Of a DNA stretch of 64,000 bases, positions 39,828 through 49,939 are shown piece after piece. A program made the position numbers and the translations under genes. The DNA lies in contig NZ_JAFDOE010000003.1 of assembly GCF_018342065.1 (NCBI RefSeq), positions 310,001 to 374,000 of the forward strand, given 5' to 3'. This stretch comes from Citrobacter sp. FP75 (GTDB taxonomy: Bacteria > Pseudomonadota > Gammaproteobacteria > Enterobacterales > Enterobacteriaceae). Under the pieces are notes generated by a model. It saw only the letters and a program-made list of their open reading frames with translations, searched no databases and was not told the origin of the DNA. Position 1 is the stretch's first letter, and every line of letters begins with the position of its first letter.

Positions 39828-42464
39828 ATGAGCGACCTTGCGAGAGAAATTACACCGGTCAACATTGAGGAAGAGCTGAAGAGCTCCTATCTGGATTATG
39901 CGATGTCGGTCATTGTTGGCCGTGCGCTGCCGGACGTCCGAGATGGCCTGAAGCCGGTTCACCGTCGCGTACTTTACGCCATGAACGTATTGGGCAACGA
40001 CTGGAATAAAGCCTATAAAAAATCTGCCCGTGTCGTTGGTGACGTAATCGGTAAATACCACCCTCATGGTGATACCGCCGTTTACGACACCATTGTTCGT
40101 ATGGCGCAGCCATTCTCCTTGCGTTACATGCTGGTGGATGGTCAGGGTAACTTTGGTTCTGTCGATGGCGACTCCGCCGCAGCGATGCGTTATACGGAAA
40201 TCCGTATGTCGAAAATCGCCCACGAACTGATGGCTGACCTAGAAAAAGAAACGGTTGATTTCGTCGATAACTACGACGGCACCGAACGCATTCCGGATGT
40301 GATGCCAACCAAAATTCCTAACCTGCTGGTGAACGGTTCGTCCGGTATCGCCGTAGGTATGGCGACCAACATTCCGCCGCACAACCTGACGGAAGTGATT
40401 AACGGCTGTCTGGCCTACATTGACGATGAAGACATCAGCATTGAAGGGCTGATGGAACACATCCCTGGCCCGGACTTCCCGACCGCTGCGATCATCAACG
40501 GTCGTCGTGGTATCGAAGAAGCTTACCGTACCGGTCGCGGCAAAGTGTACATTCGTGCACGCGCGGAAGTTGAAGCTGACGCGAAAACCGGTCGTGAAAC
40601 CATTATCGTGCACGAAATTCCGTATCAGGTGAACAAAGCGCGCCTGATCGAGAAAATTGCCGAGCTGGTCAAAGACAAACGTGTTGAAGGCATCAGCGCG
40701 CTGCGCGACGAGTCTGACAAAGACGGGATGCGCATCGTCATTGAAGTCAAACGCGACGCGGTCGGGGAAGTGGTTCTCAACAACCTTTACTCCCAGACTC
40801 AACTGCAGGTTTCCTTCGGTATTAACATGGTTGCGCTGCACCATGGTCAGCCGAAGATCATGAACCTGAAAGACATTATCGCTGCGTTTGTGCGTCACCG
40901 TCGTGAAGTGGTAACACGCCGTACTATTTTTGAACTGCGTAAAGCCCGCGATCGTGCGCACATCCTTGAAGCGCTGGCGATTGCGCTGGCCAACATCGAT
41001 CCGATCATCGAACTGATCCGTCGTGCGCCGACCCCGGCTGAAGCGAAAGCAGGGCTGGTTGCGCGTTCGTGGGAGCTGGGAAACGTTTCTGCGATGCTGG
41101 AACGTGCCGGTGATGACGCTGCGCGTCCTGAATGGCTGGAGCCGGAATTCGGTGTACGTGACGGTCAGTACTACCTGACTGAACAGCAGGCTCAGGCGAT
41201 TCTGGATCTGCGTTTGCAGAAACTGACCGGTCTCGAGCATGAAAAACTGCTCGACGAATACAAAGAGCTGCTGGAGCAGATCGCTGAATTGCTGCACATT
41301 CTGGGCAGCGCCGATCGTCTGATGGAAGTTATCCGTGAAGAGATGGAGCTGGTTCGCGAGCAGTTCGGTGACACACGTCGCACCGAAATCACCGCCAACA
41401 GCGCTGACATCAACATCGAAGATCTGATTACCCAGGAAGATGTTGTCGTGACCTTGTCTCACCAGGGCTACGTTAAATATCAGCCGTTAACCGATTACGA
41501 AGCACAGCGTCGTGGCGGTAAAGGTAAGTCAGCAGCACGTATTAAAGAAGAAGACTTTATCGACCGCCTGCTGGTGGCCAACACCCATGACACGATCCTC
41601 TGCTTCTCCAGCCGTGGTCGTCTGTACTGGATGAAGGTCTATCAGCTGCCGGAAGCGAGCCGTGGCGCGCGTGGACGTCCAATCGTCAACCTGCTGCCGC
41701 TGGAAGCCAACGAACGTATCACCGCCATTCTGCCGGTACGCGAGTACGAAGAAGGCGTAAACGTCTTTATGGCAACTGCCAGCGGTACCGTGAAGAAAAC
41801 GGCGCTGACCGAGTTTAGCCGTCCGCGTTCTGCCGGTATTATTGCGGTTAACCTCAATGAAGGCGACGAACTGATTGGCGTGGATCTGACCTCCGGGTCC
41901 GACGAAGCGATGCTGTTCTCTGCCGCAGGTAAAGTGGTGCGCTTCAAAGAAGACGCCGTTCGTGCGATGGGTCGTACCGCGACCGGCGTGCGTGGTATTA
42001 AGCTGGCAGGCGAAGACAAAGTTGTTTCTCTGATTATTCCTCGTGGCGAAGGCGCAATCCTGACTGTGACGCAAAACGGTTATGGTAAGCGTACCGCGGC
42101 AGAAGAGTATCCGACCAAGTCTCGTGCGACACAGGGCGTTATCTCGATCAAAGTGACCGAGCGCAACGGTTCAGTTGTCGGCGCGGTGCAGGTGACGGAT
42201 AGCGACCAGATCATGATGATCACCGATGCAGGTACGCTGGTGCGTACTCGCGTGTCGGAAATCAGCGTGGTCGGGCGTAACACCCAGGGCGTTATCCTCA
42301 TCCGCACGGCGGAAGATGAAAACGTGGTGGGTCTGCAACGTGTTGCTGAACCGGTTGATGACGAAGAGCTCGACTCCATCGACGGCAGCGCTGCTGAAGG
42401 GGACGAGGATATCGCACCTGAAGCCGAAAGCGATGATGATGCAGCGGATGACGCAGAAGAGTAA
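39828..42464 (+). CDS. gyrA: DNA gyrase subunit A
   Basis: The breakage-reunion subunit of gyrase, 878 residues. The catalytic tyrosine is Tyr122 (AAMRYTEIR). The GyrA box QRRGGKG lies near 560 and begins the C-terminal DNA-wrapping beta-pinwheel; an acidic tail ([22 protein letters not shown]) ends the protein. In the quinolone-determining region residue 83 is Thr, 81 is Gly and 87 is Asp. E. coli has Ser83; Thr83 is the natural residue in some enterics, including C. freundii, so it is not by itself a resistance change. Confidence 0.98.
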   Translation: MSDLAREITPVNIEEELKSSYLDYAMSVIVGRALPDVRDGLKPVHRRVLYAMNVLGNDWNKAYKKSARVVGDVIGKYHPHGDTAVYDTIVRMAQPFSLRYMLVDGQGNFGSVDGDSAAAMRYTEIRMSKIAHELMADLEKETVDFVDNYDGTERIPDVMPTKIPNLLVNGSSGIAVGMATNIPPHNLTEVINGCLAYIDDEDISIEGLMEHIPGPDFPTAAIINGRRGIEEAYRTGRGKVYIRARAEVEADAKTGRETIIVHEIPYQVNKARLIEKIAELVKDKRVEGISALRDESDKDGMRIVIEVKRDAVGEVVLNNLYSQTQLQVSFGINMVALHHGQPKIMNLKDIIAAFVRHRREVVTRRTIFELRKARDRAHILEALAIALANIDPIIELIRRAPTPAEAKAGLVARSWELGNVSAMLERAGDDAARPEWLEPEFGVRDGQYYLTEQQAQAILDLRLQKLTGLEHEKLLDEYKELLEQIAELLHILGSADRLMEVIREEMELVREQFGDTRRTEITANSADINIEDLITQEDVVVTLSHQGYVKYQPLTDYEAQRRGGKGKSAARIKEEDFIDRLLVANTHDTILCFSSRGRLYWMKVYQLPEASRGARGRPIVNLLPLEANERITAILPVREYEEGVNVFMATASGTVKKTALTEFSRPRSAGIIAVNLNEGDELIGVDLTSGSDEAMLFSAAGKVVRFKEDAVRAMGRTATGVRGIKLAGEDKVVSLIIPRGEGAILTVTQNGYGKRTAAEEYPTKSRATQGVISIKVTERNGSVVGAVQVTDSDQIMMITDAGTLVRTRVSEISVVGRNTQGVILIRTAEDENVVGLQRVAEPVDDEELDSIDGSAAEGDEDIAPEAESDDDAADDAEE

Positions 42465-42480
42465 TTAAGCAGTAATGAGA

Positions 42481-42508
42481 AGGGCCGGAGAAATCCGGCC
42501 CTTTTTTT
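42481..42508 (+). terminator. Terminator between gyrA and atoB
   Basis: Arms AGGGCCGGA and TCCGGCCCT with a 4-base loop, then a T run. It ends gyrA and overlaps the end of atoB, whose TAA stop uses the last bases of the T run. Confidence 0.9.
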
Positions 42509-43691
42509 AGTTCATTCGTTCCACGATCATCGCAATACCCTGGCCGCCACCGATGCACAGTGTCGCCAGTCCCAGCGTTTTATCCCGCGCCTGTAGCGTG
42601 TGCAACAACGTCACTAAGATACGCGCGCCGCTGGCGCCGATAGGATGCCCCAATGCGATTGCGCCGCCGTTGACATTCACCTTCTGCGCATCAAACCCCA
42701 GCGTTTTTCCCACTGCCAGAAACTGTGCGGCAAAAGCCTCATTGGCCTCGATCACGTCGATATCGGACAGCTTTAGCCCGCTCAGTTGCAGCGCTTTTTG
42801 CGTCGCCGGAACCGGCCCCATGCCCATCATCGCAGGTGCAACGCCGCCGCTGGCATAGGCCTTGATACGTGCCAGCGGTTTCAGTCCGGCTGCCAGCGCG
42901 GCCGATTCGTCCATAATCACCAGAGCTGCAGCACCGTCGTTGATCCCCGAAGCGTTTCCGGCGGTGACGCTTCCTGTTTTGTCGAAAGCCGGGCGCAACG
43001 CAGCCAGACCTTCCGCCGTGGTGTCCGCTTTAGGAAATTCATCACGATCAAAGACGATCGTTTTTTTCCGCGAAACCACACTCACAGGGACGATTTCAGC
43101 CTGAAACGCGCCCGATTCTATTGCCGATACCGCTTTGCGCTGCGACATCAGCGCCAGTTCATCCTGCATCTCCCGGCTAATATCATATTCGCGGGCGACA
43201 TTTTCAGCGGTGATCCCCATATGGTAGCCGTGCTCGGCGCAGATTAGGCCATCACGCAGGATAACGTCGGACAGTTGCCCGTCGCCAAGGCGATACCCCC
43301 AGCGGGCTTTGGCGTCTAACAGGTACGGAGCCTGGCTCATGTTTTCCATACCGCCGGCGACAATCGCCTGAGCCTGTCCGGCCTGAATGGATTGAGCGGC
43401 AAGCGCCACGCTTTTGAGGCCAGAGCCGCAGACTTTATTTACGGTAAAACCACAAACGGCGTCGGAGAGGCCGCTTTTTAATAGTGCCTGGCGCGCCGGG
43501 TTCTGCCCGAGACCTGCCTGCAATACGTTACCCATGATCACCTCGTCAACCCGCTGTGGATCAAGGTGGGCACGCTCAAGCGCAGCTTTAATGACGATTG
43601 CTCCGAGTTCGACGGCGCCGGTGGTCGCCAGTGCGCCATTGAAGCTACCGATTGCGGTACGTGCCGCGCTGACGATGACACAATTTTTCAT
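42507..43691 (-). CDS. atoB: Acetyl-CoA acetyltransferase AtoB (thiolase)
   Basis: Thiolase of 394 residues that splits acetoacetyl-CoA into two acetyl-CoA. The catalytic residues are Cys88 (NKVCGSGLK), His349 ([12 protein letters not shown]) and Cys379 (LCIGGGQG). It is the last gene of atoDAEB and completes breakdown of acetoacetate. The stop lies only 42 bases from the gyrA stop, with a shared terminator between. In E. coli several yfa genes lie in this gap. Confidence 0.97.
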   Translation of the reverse strand: MKNCVIVSAARTAIGSFNGALATTGAVELGAIVIKAALERAHLDPQRVDEVIMGNVLQAGLGQNPARQALLKSGLSDAVCGFTVNKVCGSGLKSVALAAQSIQAGQAQAIVAGGMENMSQAPYLLDAKARWGYRLGDGQLSDVILRDGLICAEHGYHMGITAENVAREYDISREMQDELALMSQRKAVSAIESGAFQAEIVPVSVVSRKKTIVFDRDEFPKADTTAEGLAALRPAFDKTGSVTAGNASGINDGAAALVIMDESAALAAGLKPLARIKAYASGGVAPAMMGMGPVPATQKALQLSGLKLSDIDVIEANEAFAAQFLAVGKTLGFDAQKVNVNGGAIALGHPIGASGARILVTLLHTLQARDKTLGLATLCIGGGQGIAMIVERMN

Positions 43692-43721
43692 TTTTCTGTT
43701 CCTTTATGTAAGTGATTGCCG

Positions 43722-45044
43722 TCAGAACAAGGTCAATCCGATGACAAAAATGACGCCGGAGAAGAGCAGGGCGGTGATGCAGTAGCCCATGATGTCGCGC
43801 ACCCCCAGCCCGGCGATGGCCAGTGCAGGTAACGCCCAGAACGGTTGTGCCATGTTCATCCACTGCTCGCCGTAGGCAATAGCCATGACGGATTTACCGA
43901 GGTCGGCGCCAAGCGCCTGCGCGGCGGGGATCACGAACGGCCCCTGAATAACCCAGTGACCGCCGCCTGACGGCACGGCAAAGTTAATGAGCGCAGAGCT
44001 GAAAAAGGTCATCAGCGGGAAGGTGTCTTTGTTGGCGACGTTGATGAAAAATTCGGTGATGAGTCCACCGAGGCCAGAGTGTTCCATCATCAACTGGATA
44101 CCGGCGTAGAAGGGAAATTGCACCAGAATTCCGGCGGTACTGCGCGCTGCGGCGCTGACGGCCCGCATATAGGCCATGGGCGTTTTGTGCAGCAGCAGCC
44201 CGGCAATCATAAACATCAGATTGACGGTATTGATGGTGATGTTGAATCCTTTCTCGGTGAAATAGAGGGCCAGATAAGCAATACCCAATGCCCCGATGAT
44301 CAGCGCCAGAATGCGGCTCTCTTCCAGTTTTTCTGACGGTGGTGCATCAGCAGGCAGTTTCTTCTGAAAATCCGCCTCTTCCAGTAACAGCTTCGGATCG
44401 ATGCTGACCACATCGGAAGGTTTTGGTGTCATCAGGCGGGTAATGAACGGCATGACGACAATCAGTGCCAGGGTGATGAAGATATTGAACCCAGTGAACA
44501 GGGTATCGCCGACAGGAATTAAACCGGCAATATGCTCAACCGGATTGCCCGGCGTTGCCGCCAGTAGGGGCATTGAGCCGGAGAAGCCGCCGCCCCAGGT
44601 GAGAAAGCCAATGTAGGCACAGGCAATCAGCAGCGGGTAATCGGAGCCGGGAACCCGACGGGCAACTTCGCGGGCAAACATCGCTCCGACCACCAGACCA
44701 AAGCCCCAGTTGATCACGCAGGCGACCGAACCGAAAAAAGTCACCAGCATCACCCCCTGAACGGGGGTTTTGGCGGCGGATGCCGCCGTACGCAGCAGAC
44801 TTTTAACGGGGCCTGAACTGGCTAACGCATGACCCGTCACGATGATTAGCGCCATCTGCATGCCAAATGCCAGCAGGTTCCAGAAGCCGTCACCCCAGAA
44901 TCGCACCATACTGACCGGTGTTTGCGGCGTTAGCCATAGCGCAATGCCGAAGGTCAGCAGCGTGAGCAGCATGGCGAAAATCAGTGGGTCGGGCAGCCAG
45001 CGACTGACCACGCGTGTCATAAAGCGAGAGATGCGACCGATCAT
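43722..45044 (-). CDS. atoE: Short-chain fatty acid transporter AtoE
   Basis: Polytopic inner-membrane protein of 440 residues, the E. coli length, of the AtoE short-chain fatty acid uptake family. It is hydrophobic throughout; INFAVPSGGGHWVIQGPFVIPAA and VVGAMFAREVARRVP are conserved in the family. It probably imports butyrate or acetoacetate for the AtoDA transferase. Its ATG overlaps the atoA stop by four bases. Confidence 0.95.
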   Translation of the reverse strand: MIGRISRFMTRVVSRWLPDPLIFAMLLTLLTFGIALWLTPQTPVSMVRFWGDGFWNLLAFGMQMALIIVTGHALASSGPVKSLLRTAASAAKTPVQGVMLVTFFGSVACVINWGFGLVVGAMFAREVARRVPGSDYPLLIACAYIGFLTWGGGFSGSMPLLAATPGNPVEHIAGLIPVGDTLFTGFNIFITLALIVVMPFITRLMTPKPSDVVSIDPKLLLEEADFQKKLPADAPPSEKLEESRILALIIGALGIAYLALYFTEKGFNITINTVNLMFMIAGLLLHKTPMAYMRAVSAAARSTAGILVQFPFYAGIQLMMEHSGLGGLITEFFINVANKDTFPLMTFFSSALINFAVPSGGGHWVIQGPFVIPAAQALGADLGKSVMAIAYGEQWMNMAQPFWALPALAIAGLGVRDIMGYCITALLFSGVIFVIGLTLF

Positions 45045-45691
45045 GCGTCACCTCGTTGGATAACCAGATCGGCGGCGACGTCGAACTGCGCTTCGGTTTT
45101 TTCACTCAGCGTGGCGATGTCGCATCCTTCAACGATTTCAGTGAGCCACATTTTTCCGTCAATAAAGCGGAATACGGCAAGTTCAGTGACCAGCATATGT
45201 ACGGCATGTTGCGCCGTGAGCGGCATGGTGCAGTGACGGAGGATTTTCGCTGAGCCGTCTTTTGCGCAATGTTCCATGGCGATAATCACTTTGCGGGCGC
45301 CGGTCACCAGATCCATCGCGCCACCCATGCCAGGTACCATTTTGCCAGGAACCACCCAGTTAGCGAGGTTGGCCTGCTCATCGACCTGTAATCCCCCGAG
45401 AACACAAGCATCGACGTGGCCGCCGCGAATCAACGCAAACGACATGGCGCTGTCAAACATGGCGGCACCGGGCAAAATACCGCACGGTTGGCCACCGGCG
45501 TTCACCAGATCAGGATGTGGAGTCGTCACCGGACCCAGCCCAAGAAAGCCGTTTTCAGACTGCAGGGTGATGTGAACATCTTCTGGCAGGTAGTTGGCGA
45601 CCATCGTCGGCAGGCCGATCCCCAGGTTGACAACATCGCCGTCGCGAAACTCTTGCGCCACGCGGCGCGCAATTCGTTGTTTAGCATCCAT
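45041..45691 (-). CDS. atoA: Acetate CoA-transferase beta subunit AtoA
   Basis: Beta subunit (216 residues) of the class I CoA-transferase that moves CoA from acetyl-CoA to acetoacetate or short fatty acids. The catalytic glutamate is Glu46 in QSENGFLGLG, and VNLGIGLPT is the family start motif. It follows atoD by two bases and overlaps atoE, so all three are translated together. Confidence 0.96.
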   Translation of the reverse strand: MDAKQRIARRVAQEFRDGDVVNLGIGLPTMVANYLPEDVHITLQSENGFLGLGPVTTPHPDLVNAGGQPCGILPGAAMFDSAMSFALIRGGHVDACVLGGLQVDEQANLANWVVPGKMVPGMGGAMDLVTGARKVIIAMEHCAKDGSAKILRHCTMPLTAQHAVHMLVTELAVFRFIDGKMWLTEIVEGCDIATLSEKTEAQFDVAADLVIQRGDA

Positions 45692-45693
45692 GA

Positions 45694-46353
45694 TTAGCTC
45701 TCCTGTGGAATGACGATATGGTCGATAACGGCGCCGGGGGTGACTATCTGGTCAGGCTGCAGCTCGCCTGTTTCGACCATTTCATCTGGCTCAACCAGCG
45801 TGATGTCAGCGGCAAGGGCAATCAGTGGGTTAAAATTGCGTGCGCTGAGCTGGTAGGTGAGGTTGCCAAGCATGTCTGCGCGGTGCGCGCGAATAAGCGC
45901 GAGGTCCGCACACAATGGGCGTTCAAGCAGCCAGGTTTTGCCATCAAGCGTCATCGTCTGCTTGCCGTCTTCCACCACGGTTCCGACGCCGGTGGGCGTC
46001 AGAAAGCCGCCAAGACCCGCGCCGCCGCAGCGGATTTGCTCAATCAGCGTGCCTTGTGGCACCAGTTGAACCTCCATTTCACCGGCAATCATGCGCCGAC
46101 CGGTTTCAGGGTTGGTGCCAATGTGCGAAGCAATCACTTTGTTCACGCGGCCATTGACGATCAGCGGCCCGATACCGGTATCGACAAAAGCGGTATCGTT
46201 GGCAATGAGCGTCAGATCTCTGACACCCGATTCAAGTAAGGCTTCGACAAGGCGAGGCGGCGTGCCAACCCCCATAAAACCGCCGACCATGATGGTCATG
46301 CCGTCACGAAAGAAGTTCGCTGCGTCTTGTAAGGTAATCAGTTTGGTTTTCAT
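45694..46353 (-). CDS. atoD: Acetate CoA-transferase alpha subunit AtoD
   Basis: Alpha subunit of 219 residues. The [10 protein letters not shown] motif near residue 23 and the [17 protein letters not shown] segment are typical of class I CoA-transferase alpha chains. It is the first gene of atoDAEB. A sigma-54 promoter (46399-46414) and an AtoC enhancer (46500-46538) lie in the 197-base gap between it and atoC. Confidence 0.96.
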   Translation of the reverse strand: MKTKLITLQDAANFFRDGMTIMVGGFMGVGTPPRLVEALLESGVRDLTLIANDTAFVDTGIGPLIVNGRVNKVIASHIGTNPETGRRMIAGEMEVQLVPQGTLIEQIRCGGAGLGGFLTPTGVGTVVEDGKQTMTLDGKTWLLERPLCADLALIRAHRADMLGNLTYQLSARNFNPLIALAADITLVEPDEMVETGELQPDQIVTPGAVIDHIVIPQES

Positions 46354-46398
46354 TATGTTTCCCTTGTGAATACTCCATTTTGGGTACGCTCAGGGAAT

Positions 46399-46414
46399 TG
46401 CAAGCAGAATGCCA
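46399..46414 (-). promoter_or_regulatory. Sigma-54 promoter of atoDAEB
   Basis: On the minus strand TGGCATTCTGCTTGCA has the invariant GG and GC at exactly ten bases spacing and matches TGGCA-N6-TTGCA in full. It lies about 50 bases before the atoD ATG. Confidence 0.9.
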
Positions 46415-46499
46415 GGATGATGTCATCCGTGTTATATCGTTTAAATTATTGAATTTTATTGTTTATTTATGATGATTTCTTGCGGGGGAGGAGAGGTGA

Positions 46500-46538
46500 C
46501 TATGCAGAATTTTGCGCACTGTGCAAAATTCTGCATAG
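46500..46538. promoter_or_regulatory. AtoC-binding enhancer
   Basis: A long inverted repeat: CTATGCAGAATTTTGC on one arm and its exact reverse complement GCAAAATTCTGCATAG on the other, with 7 bases between. It starts about 85 bases upstream of the -24 element and 12 bases past the atoC stop, a fit for activator binding to a sigma-54 promoter. The E. coli AtoC site has the same ATGCAGAA core. Confidence 0.85.
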
Positions 46539-46550
46539 CAAATATGTGTA

Positions 46551-47936
46551 TCAGGAGCCTGACGTGTCGATACCGTATTCCTGTAATTTATACATCAGGG
46601 CGCGTCGGCTGATGCCCAACATCAACGCCGTGCGGGTACGGTTCCCCTCCTGTTGGTCGAGTACTTCAACGATGATCCGTTTTTCCTCGCGTTTAATTTC
46701 TTCTTTCAGGTTTCGCTCGCCTGTCTGGGTCGGTTTTACTTCTGCAACTGCACTGACGGGGGAGCGGAACGGGGCGGGCAGATCTTCGGCGAAAATGACC
46801 GCACCGGTACTCATCACAACCGCGCGTTCGATAACGTTGGACAGTTCGCGAATATTACCCGGCCACGGCCAGGCGGCGAGTATTGACATCGCCGTCGGGT
46901 CAATCTCGATAATATCGCGCTGATTTTCTGAACTGAACTTCTGTAAAAAATGGTTAGCTAATAAGGCGATATCTTCACGGCGTTCGCGCAGCGGGGGTAA
47001 CGTCAGGTGAATCACGTTCAGGCGATAAAACAGGTCTTCGCGGAAAGTGCCTTCCTTCACCATCGTTTGCAGGCAGCGGTTAGTGGCGGCAACGATACGA
47101 ATATCGACGCGAATAGTCTGGTGCCCGCCGATGCGTTCGAACTCTCTCTCCTGCAAAATACGCAGCAGTTTAGCCTGCAGCACCAGCGGCATCTCGCCTA
47201 TCTCGTCGAGCAATAACGTTCCCTGATGGGCGCGTTCGAATAAGCCCTGACGCAGCGTTTGCGCCCCGGTAAAAGCCCCTTTTTCATGACCAAATAGTTC
47301 ACTTTCCAGCAGTGATTCCGGCAGAGCGGCACAGTTAATTTTGATAAACGGGCCGTTGGCGCGTTGGCTGTTGTAATGGATGGCGCGGGCAATCAGCTCT
47401 TTTCCGGTGCCACTTTCACCGCTAATCAGCACGTTTGCGTGGGAGAGGGCAATTTTCGCCGTATCCTTACAGATATCCATCATCAGCGGGCTGGTGGTCA
47501 GGATGTGTCCCCACTGCCAACTGGTGCTTAGCGCCTGATGCAGGTTGCGGATCTCCTGTTTCATCGCCTGAAGCTGCAATGCCCGCTGAACGACCAGGTT
47601 GAGTTCATCCAAATCAAAAGGCTTAATCACATAGTCAAACGCACCGCTGCGCAGGGCCTCCACTGCAGTTTCCACTTCGGCGTAGGCGGTCATCAGAATG
47701 ACAGGGATCCGCGGTCGCTGAGTGCGCATGACTTTTAGCGCGTCGATACCGTCCATCTCAGGCATGCGGATATCCATCAGCACCACGTCGGGCGACGTGT
47801 CAGTAAACAGGGCCAGAGCCTCTTTACCGTTGCTGGCGCAGTGGGTTTCATGCCCTTGCAGGGAAAATGCGGTGGCGAGCATACGGCGAACATTTTCTTC
47901 GTCATCAACGAGGAGAATACGGTAGGTCGTTTTCAT
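46551..47936 (-). CDS. atoC: Sigma-54-dependent response regulator AtoC
   Basis: A 461-residue NtrC-type activator. The receiver domain (1-120) has Asp55 as phospho-acceptor (VVLMDIRMPEMDG). The AAA+ domain (about 145-375) has the Walker A GESGTGKE and the sigma-54 contact loop GAFTGA. A Fis-type helix-turn-helix closes the protein (NRTRTALMLGISRRALMYKL). With AtoS it turns on atoDAEB in response to acetoacetate. The E. coli protein also inhibits ornithine decarboxylase (antizyme activity), which cannot be judged here. It overlaps atoS by four bases. Confidence 0.96.
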   Translation of the reverse strand: MKTTYRILLVDDEENVRRMLATAFSLQGHETHCASNGKEALALFTDTSPDVVLMDIRMPEMDGIDALKVMRTQRPRIPVILMTAYAEVETAVEALRSGAFDYVIKPFDLDELNLVVQRALQLQAMKQEIRNLHQALSTSWQWGHILTTSPLMMDICKDTAKIALSHANVLISGESGTGKELIARAIHYNSQRANGPFIKINCAALPESLLESELFGHEKGAFTGAQTLRQGLFERAHQGTLLLDEIGEMPLVLQAKLLRILQEREFERIGGHQTIRVDIRIVAATNRCLQTMVKEGTFREDLFYRLNVIHLTLPPLRERREDIALLANHFLQKFSSENQRDIIEIDPTAMSILAAWPWPGNIRELSNVIERAVVMSTGAVIFAEDLPAPFRSPVSAVAEVKPTQTGERNLKEEIKREEKRIIVEVLDQQEGNRTRTALMLGISRRALMYKLQEYGIDTSGS

Positions 47937-49771
47937 TCTGACGGATTTCCCTGCGGGTTGATCGGTAAAATAAGGGTGAAGGTTGCGCCACAGCCCGGCA
48001 TGCTGGCGACGTGGATATCCCCTTGATGTGCGTTGATAATGCGCTGGCTCAGTGCCAGCCCAAGTCCTGTGCCAGACGCTTTTGTGGTAAAGAACGGGTC
48101 AAATATTTTCTTCTGTAAGGCGGTATCAATACCGCTGCCATTATCCTCAATCATCACCGCCTGTTGCGAAGCGGAGTACTGCCAGGTGCGGATGCGAATT
48201 TCGCCTCGCGCCCCTATCGCCTGCACCGCATTAATTAAAATATTAAGGATCACCTGCTTGAGCAGTTCGCGATCGGCGACGATTGCCGCCAGGCGGGTAT
48301 CTAATTCGGTTGTAAAGGTAATACGCGCCTGAATACCGGAGGTTTGTACCAGGATCAGCGTCTCTTCAATTAACGCATTGAGCTGAACCTGCTGCCACTG
48401 GCTTTGTCGCGGGCGTGAGAAATCCAACAGTTGTTGGATAACTTTATTGATTGAATCAATTTCATTCAGCACCACGGATAAGTATTCCTGATGCTCCGGC
48501 AAAGAGGTTTGCTGACGAATGATCTGGACATAGCCGCGAATTGCCGTCAGCGGATTTCTCACCTCATGGGCGACGCCGGCCATCAGCTCACCGAGGGTGG
48601 CGAGCCTTTCCGTTTGTGCCAGTCGCCGCTGGGTCTCTTTACGGGCGGTTAAATCTGAGAAGATAACCAATGCGCCGATCAATTCGCCATGGGCGTTATG
48701 GATCCGACTGGTGGTGACGCTTATCTCAATGGTACGCTCACGTCCAGGAAAACTTACCTCCTGAGCGACATGTTCGGTGCCACTTTCGAGGGTATCCAGT
48801 ACTGGGCTGGAAAATGGGGTGTTGGCAAACAGCTTGGCGTAGGGTTGCCCAACCAGTTCATGCAGCTTATAGCCCGTTATCTGTTCCGCCGCCGGGTTCA
48901 TCGTGGTGACGTCGCCCTGTCTGTCGATAGCAATAACGCCGTCTGCGGCGTTTTCAATGATCAGATCGTTTAGCGTTTTGGTCTCTCGTAACGTTTGCGC
49001 CAGCGCATTGACGCTGCGGCTGATTTGCCCCAGCTCACCCGGCAGGTCAGGCAATCGGGCGGGTGTTTTTTGCGCCAGCGTTGAGAGTCCGTCAGTGATG
49101 ATGTCGATATTGGCGCTGAGTCGGCGTGAAAAGAGAACGATAAGCAACAGACTGCTGATTAATCCTGCTGCCAGTACCGCAATGATCCTGACGTCCATTT
49201 TCCAGGCTTGCTGGCGAATGTCTTCCGTGAGTTCGTTGGCCCAGATATAACCAATGACTTCACCCTGGCGTTCAATCGGGATCATCGAGTTGAGTATGTC
49301 GCCGCGAACCTGTCGCCCGGAATAGACGACGGCAGTGTTGTTGTCCATCACGTCACGTCCGGGATGATCGGCGGTGATGGTGATGCCAACATTACTTTGA
49401 TAAAAGGCAGAGGGCGCGTAGGTGATAATGGCATCCAGCGCTTTGTTGTAATAACCCGCACCCACACCCGGAAATGCGCGCGTAATCCGCTCTGTGAGGG
49501 GGCTTAGCTCGGCATTAAGTGCGCGAATACGTGCCTCGCGCGGCAGAGTTGCGTAGTGGCTAAAGCGATCGCCCAGCGCATCGTTAAGCAGATGCACCAC
49601 CGCCGACAGTTTTTTCTCTTTTTCAGATAAGACTGCTGAACGACCTTCTGTTTCTACGATATAACCTATGGATATCGTCGGCACAATCACCATCAGAATG
49701 GCCATCATGATCATTTGGTTGCGTAATCGTCGCGGGGTTAATCGACGAGTCAGCCATCTCAGGTCGGGCAT
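47933..49771 (-). CDS. atoS: Sensor histidine kinase AtoS
   Basis: Membrane sensor of 612 residues paired with AtoC. Two helices (about 20-40 and 195-215) flank a periplasmic sensing region. Then come a HAMP-like linker, a PAS domain (about 265-375, AADGVIAIDRQGDVTTMNPAAEQ), the histidine box MAGVAHEVRNPLTAI and the ATP-binding motifs (EDNGSGID, GTGLGLALSQRI). The protein is slightly longer than the 608 residues of E. coli, at the N-terminus (MPDLRWLTRRLTPRRLRNQ), where the exact start is uncertain. It is divergent from rcsC. Confidence 0.95.
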   Translation of the reverse strand: MPDLRWLTRRLTPRRLRNQMIMMAILMVIVPTISIGYIVETEGRSAVLSEKEKKLSAVVHLLNDALGDRFSHYATLPREARIRALNAELSPLTERITRAFPGVGAGYYNKALDAIITYAPSAFYQSNVGITITADHPGRDVMDNNTAVVYSGRQVRGDILNSMIPIERQGEVIGYIWANELTEDIRQQAWKMDVRIIAVLAAGLISSLLLIVLFSRRLSANIDIITDGLSTLAQKTPARLPDLPGELGQISRSVNALAQTLRETKTLNDLIIENAADGVIAIDRQGDVTTMNPAAEQITGYKLHELVGQPYAKLFANTPFSSPVLDTLESGTEHVAQEVSFPGRERTIEISVTTSRIHNAHGELIGALVIFSDLTARKETQRRLAQTERLATLGELMAGVAHEVRNPLTAIRGYVQIIRQQTSLPEHQEYLSVVLNEIDSINKVIQQLLDFSRPRQSQWQQVQLNALIEETLILVQTSGIQARITFTTELDTRLAAIVADRELLKQVILNILINAVQAIGARGEIRIRTWQYSASQQAVMIEDNGSGIDTALQKKIFDPFFTTKASGTGLGLALSQRIINAHQGDIHVASMPGCGATFTLILPINPQGNPSE

Positions 49772-49939
49772 TCTGACATCCGTGCGAAGTGTTTAAGGCA
49801 GACGACGATTATCAGGGGTTAGGACAATGTTTTCTCAGCGGTGTATCATATTCCCGTAAAGAGAGGGCATTGCGACGCCGGGCATTTACCGCTACCTTAA
49901 CCACACTCTATTGATACCCTGAGGCGGAGCTTCGCCCCT

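Noticed and set aside
40068-40088. Quinolone-resistance mutation in gyrA
   Set aside because: Thr83 is natural in some related species, Gly81 and Asp87 are unchanged, and resistance cannot be inferred from it.
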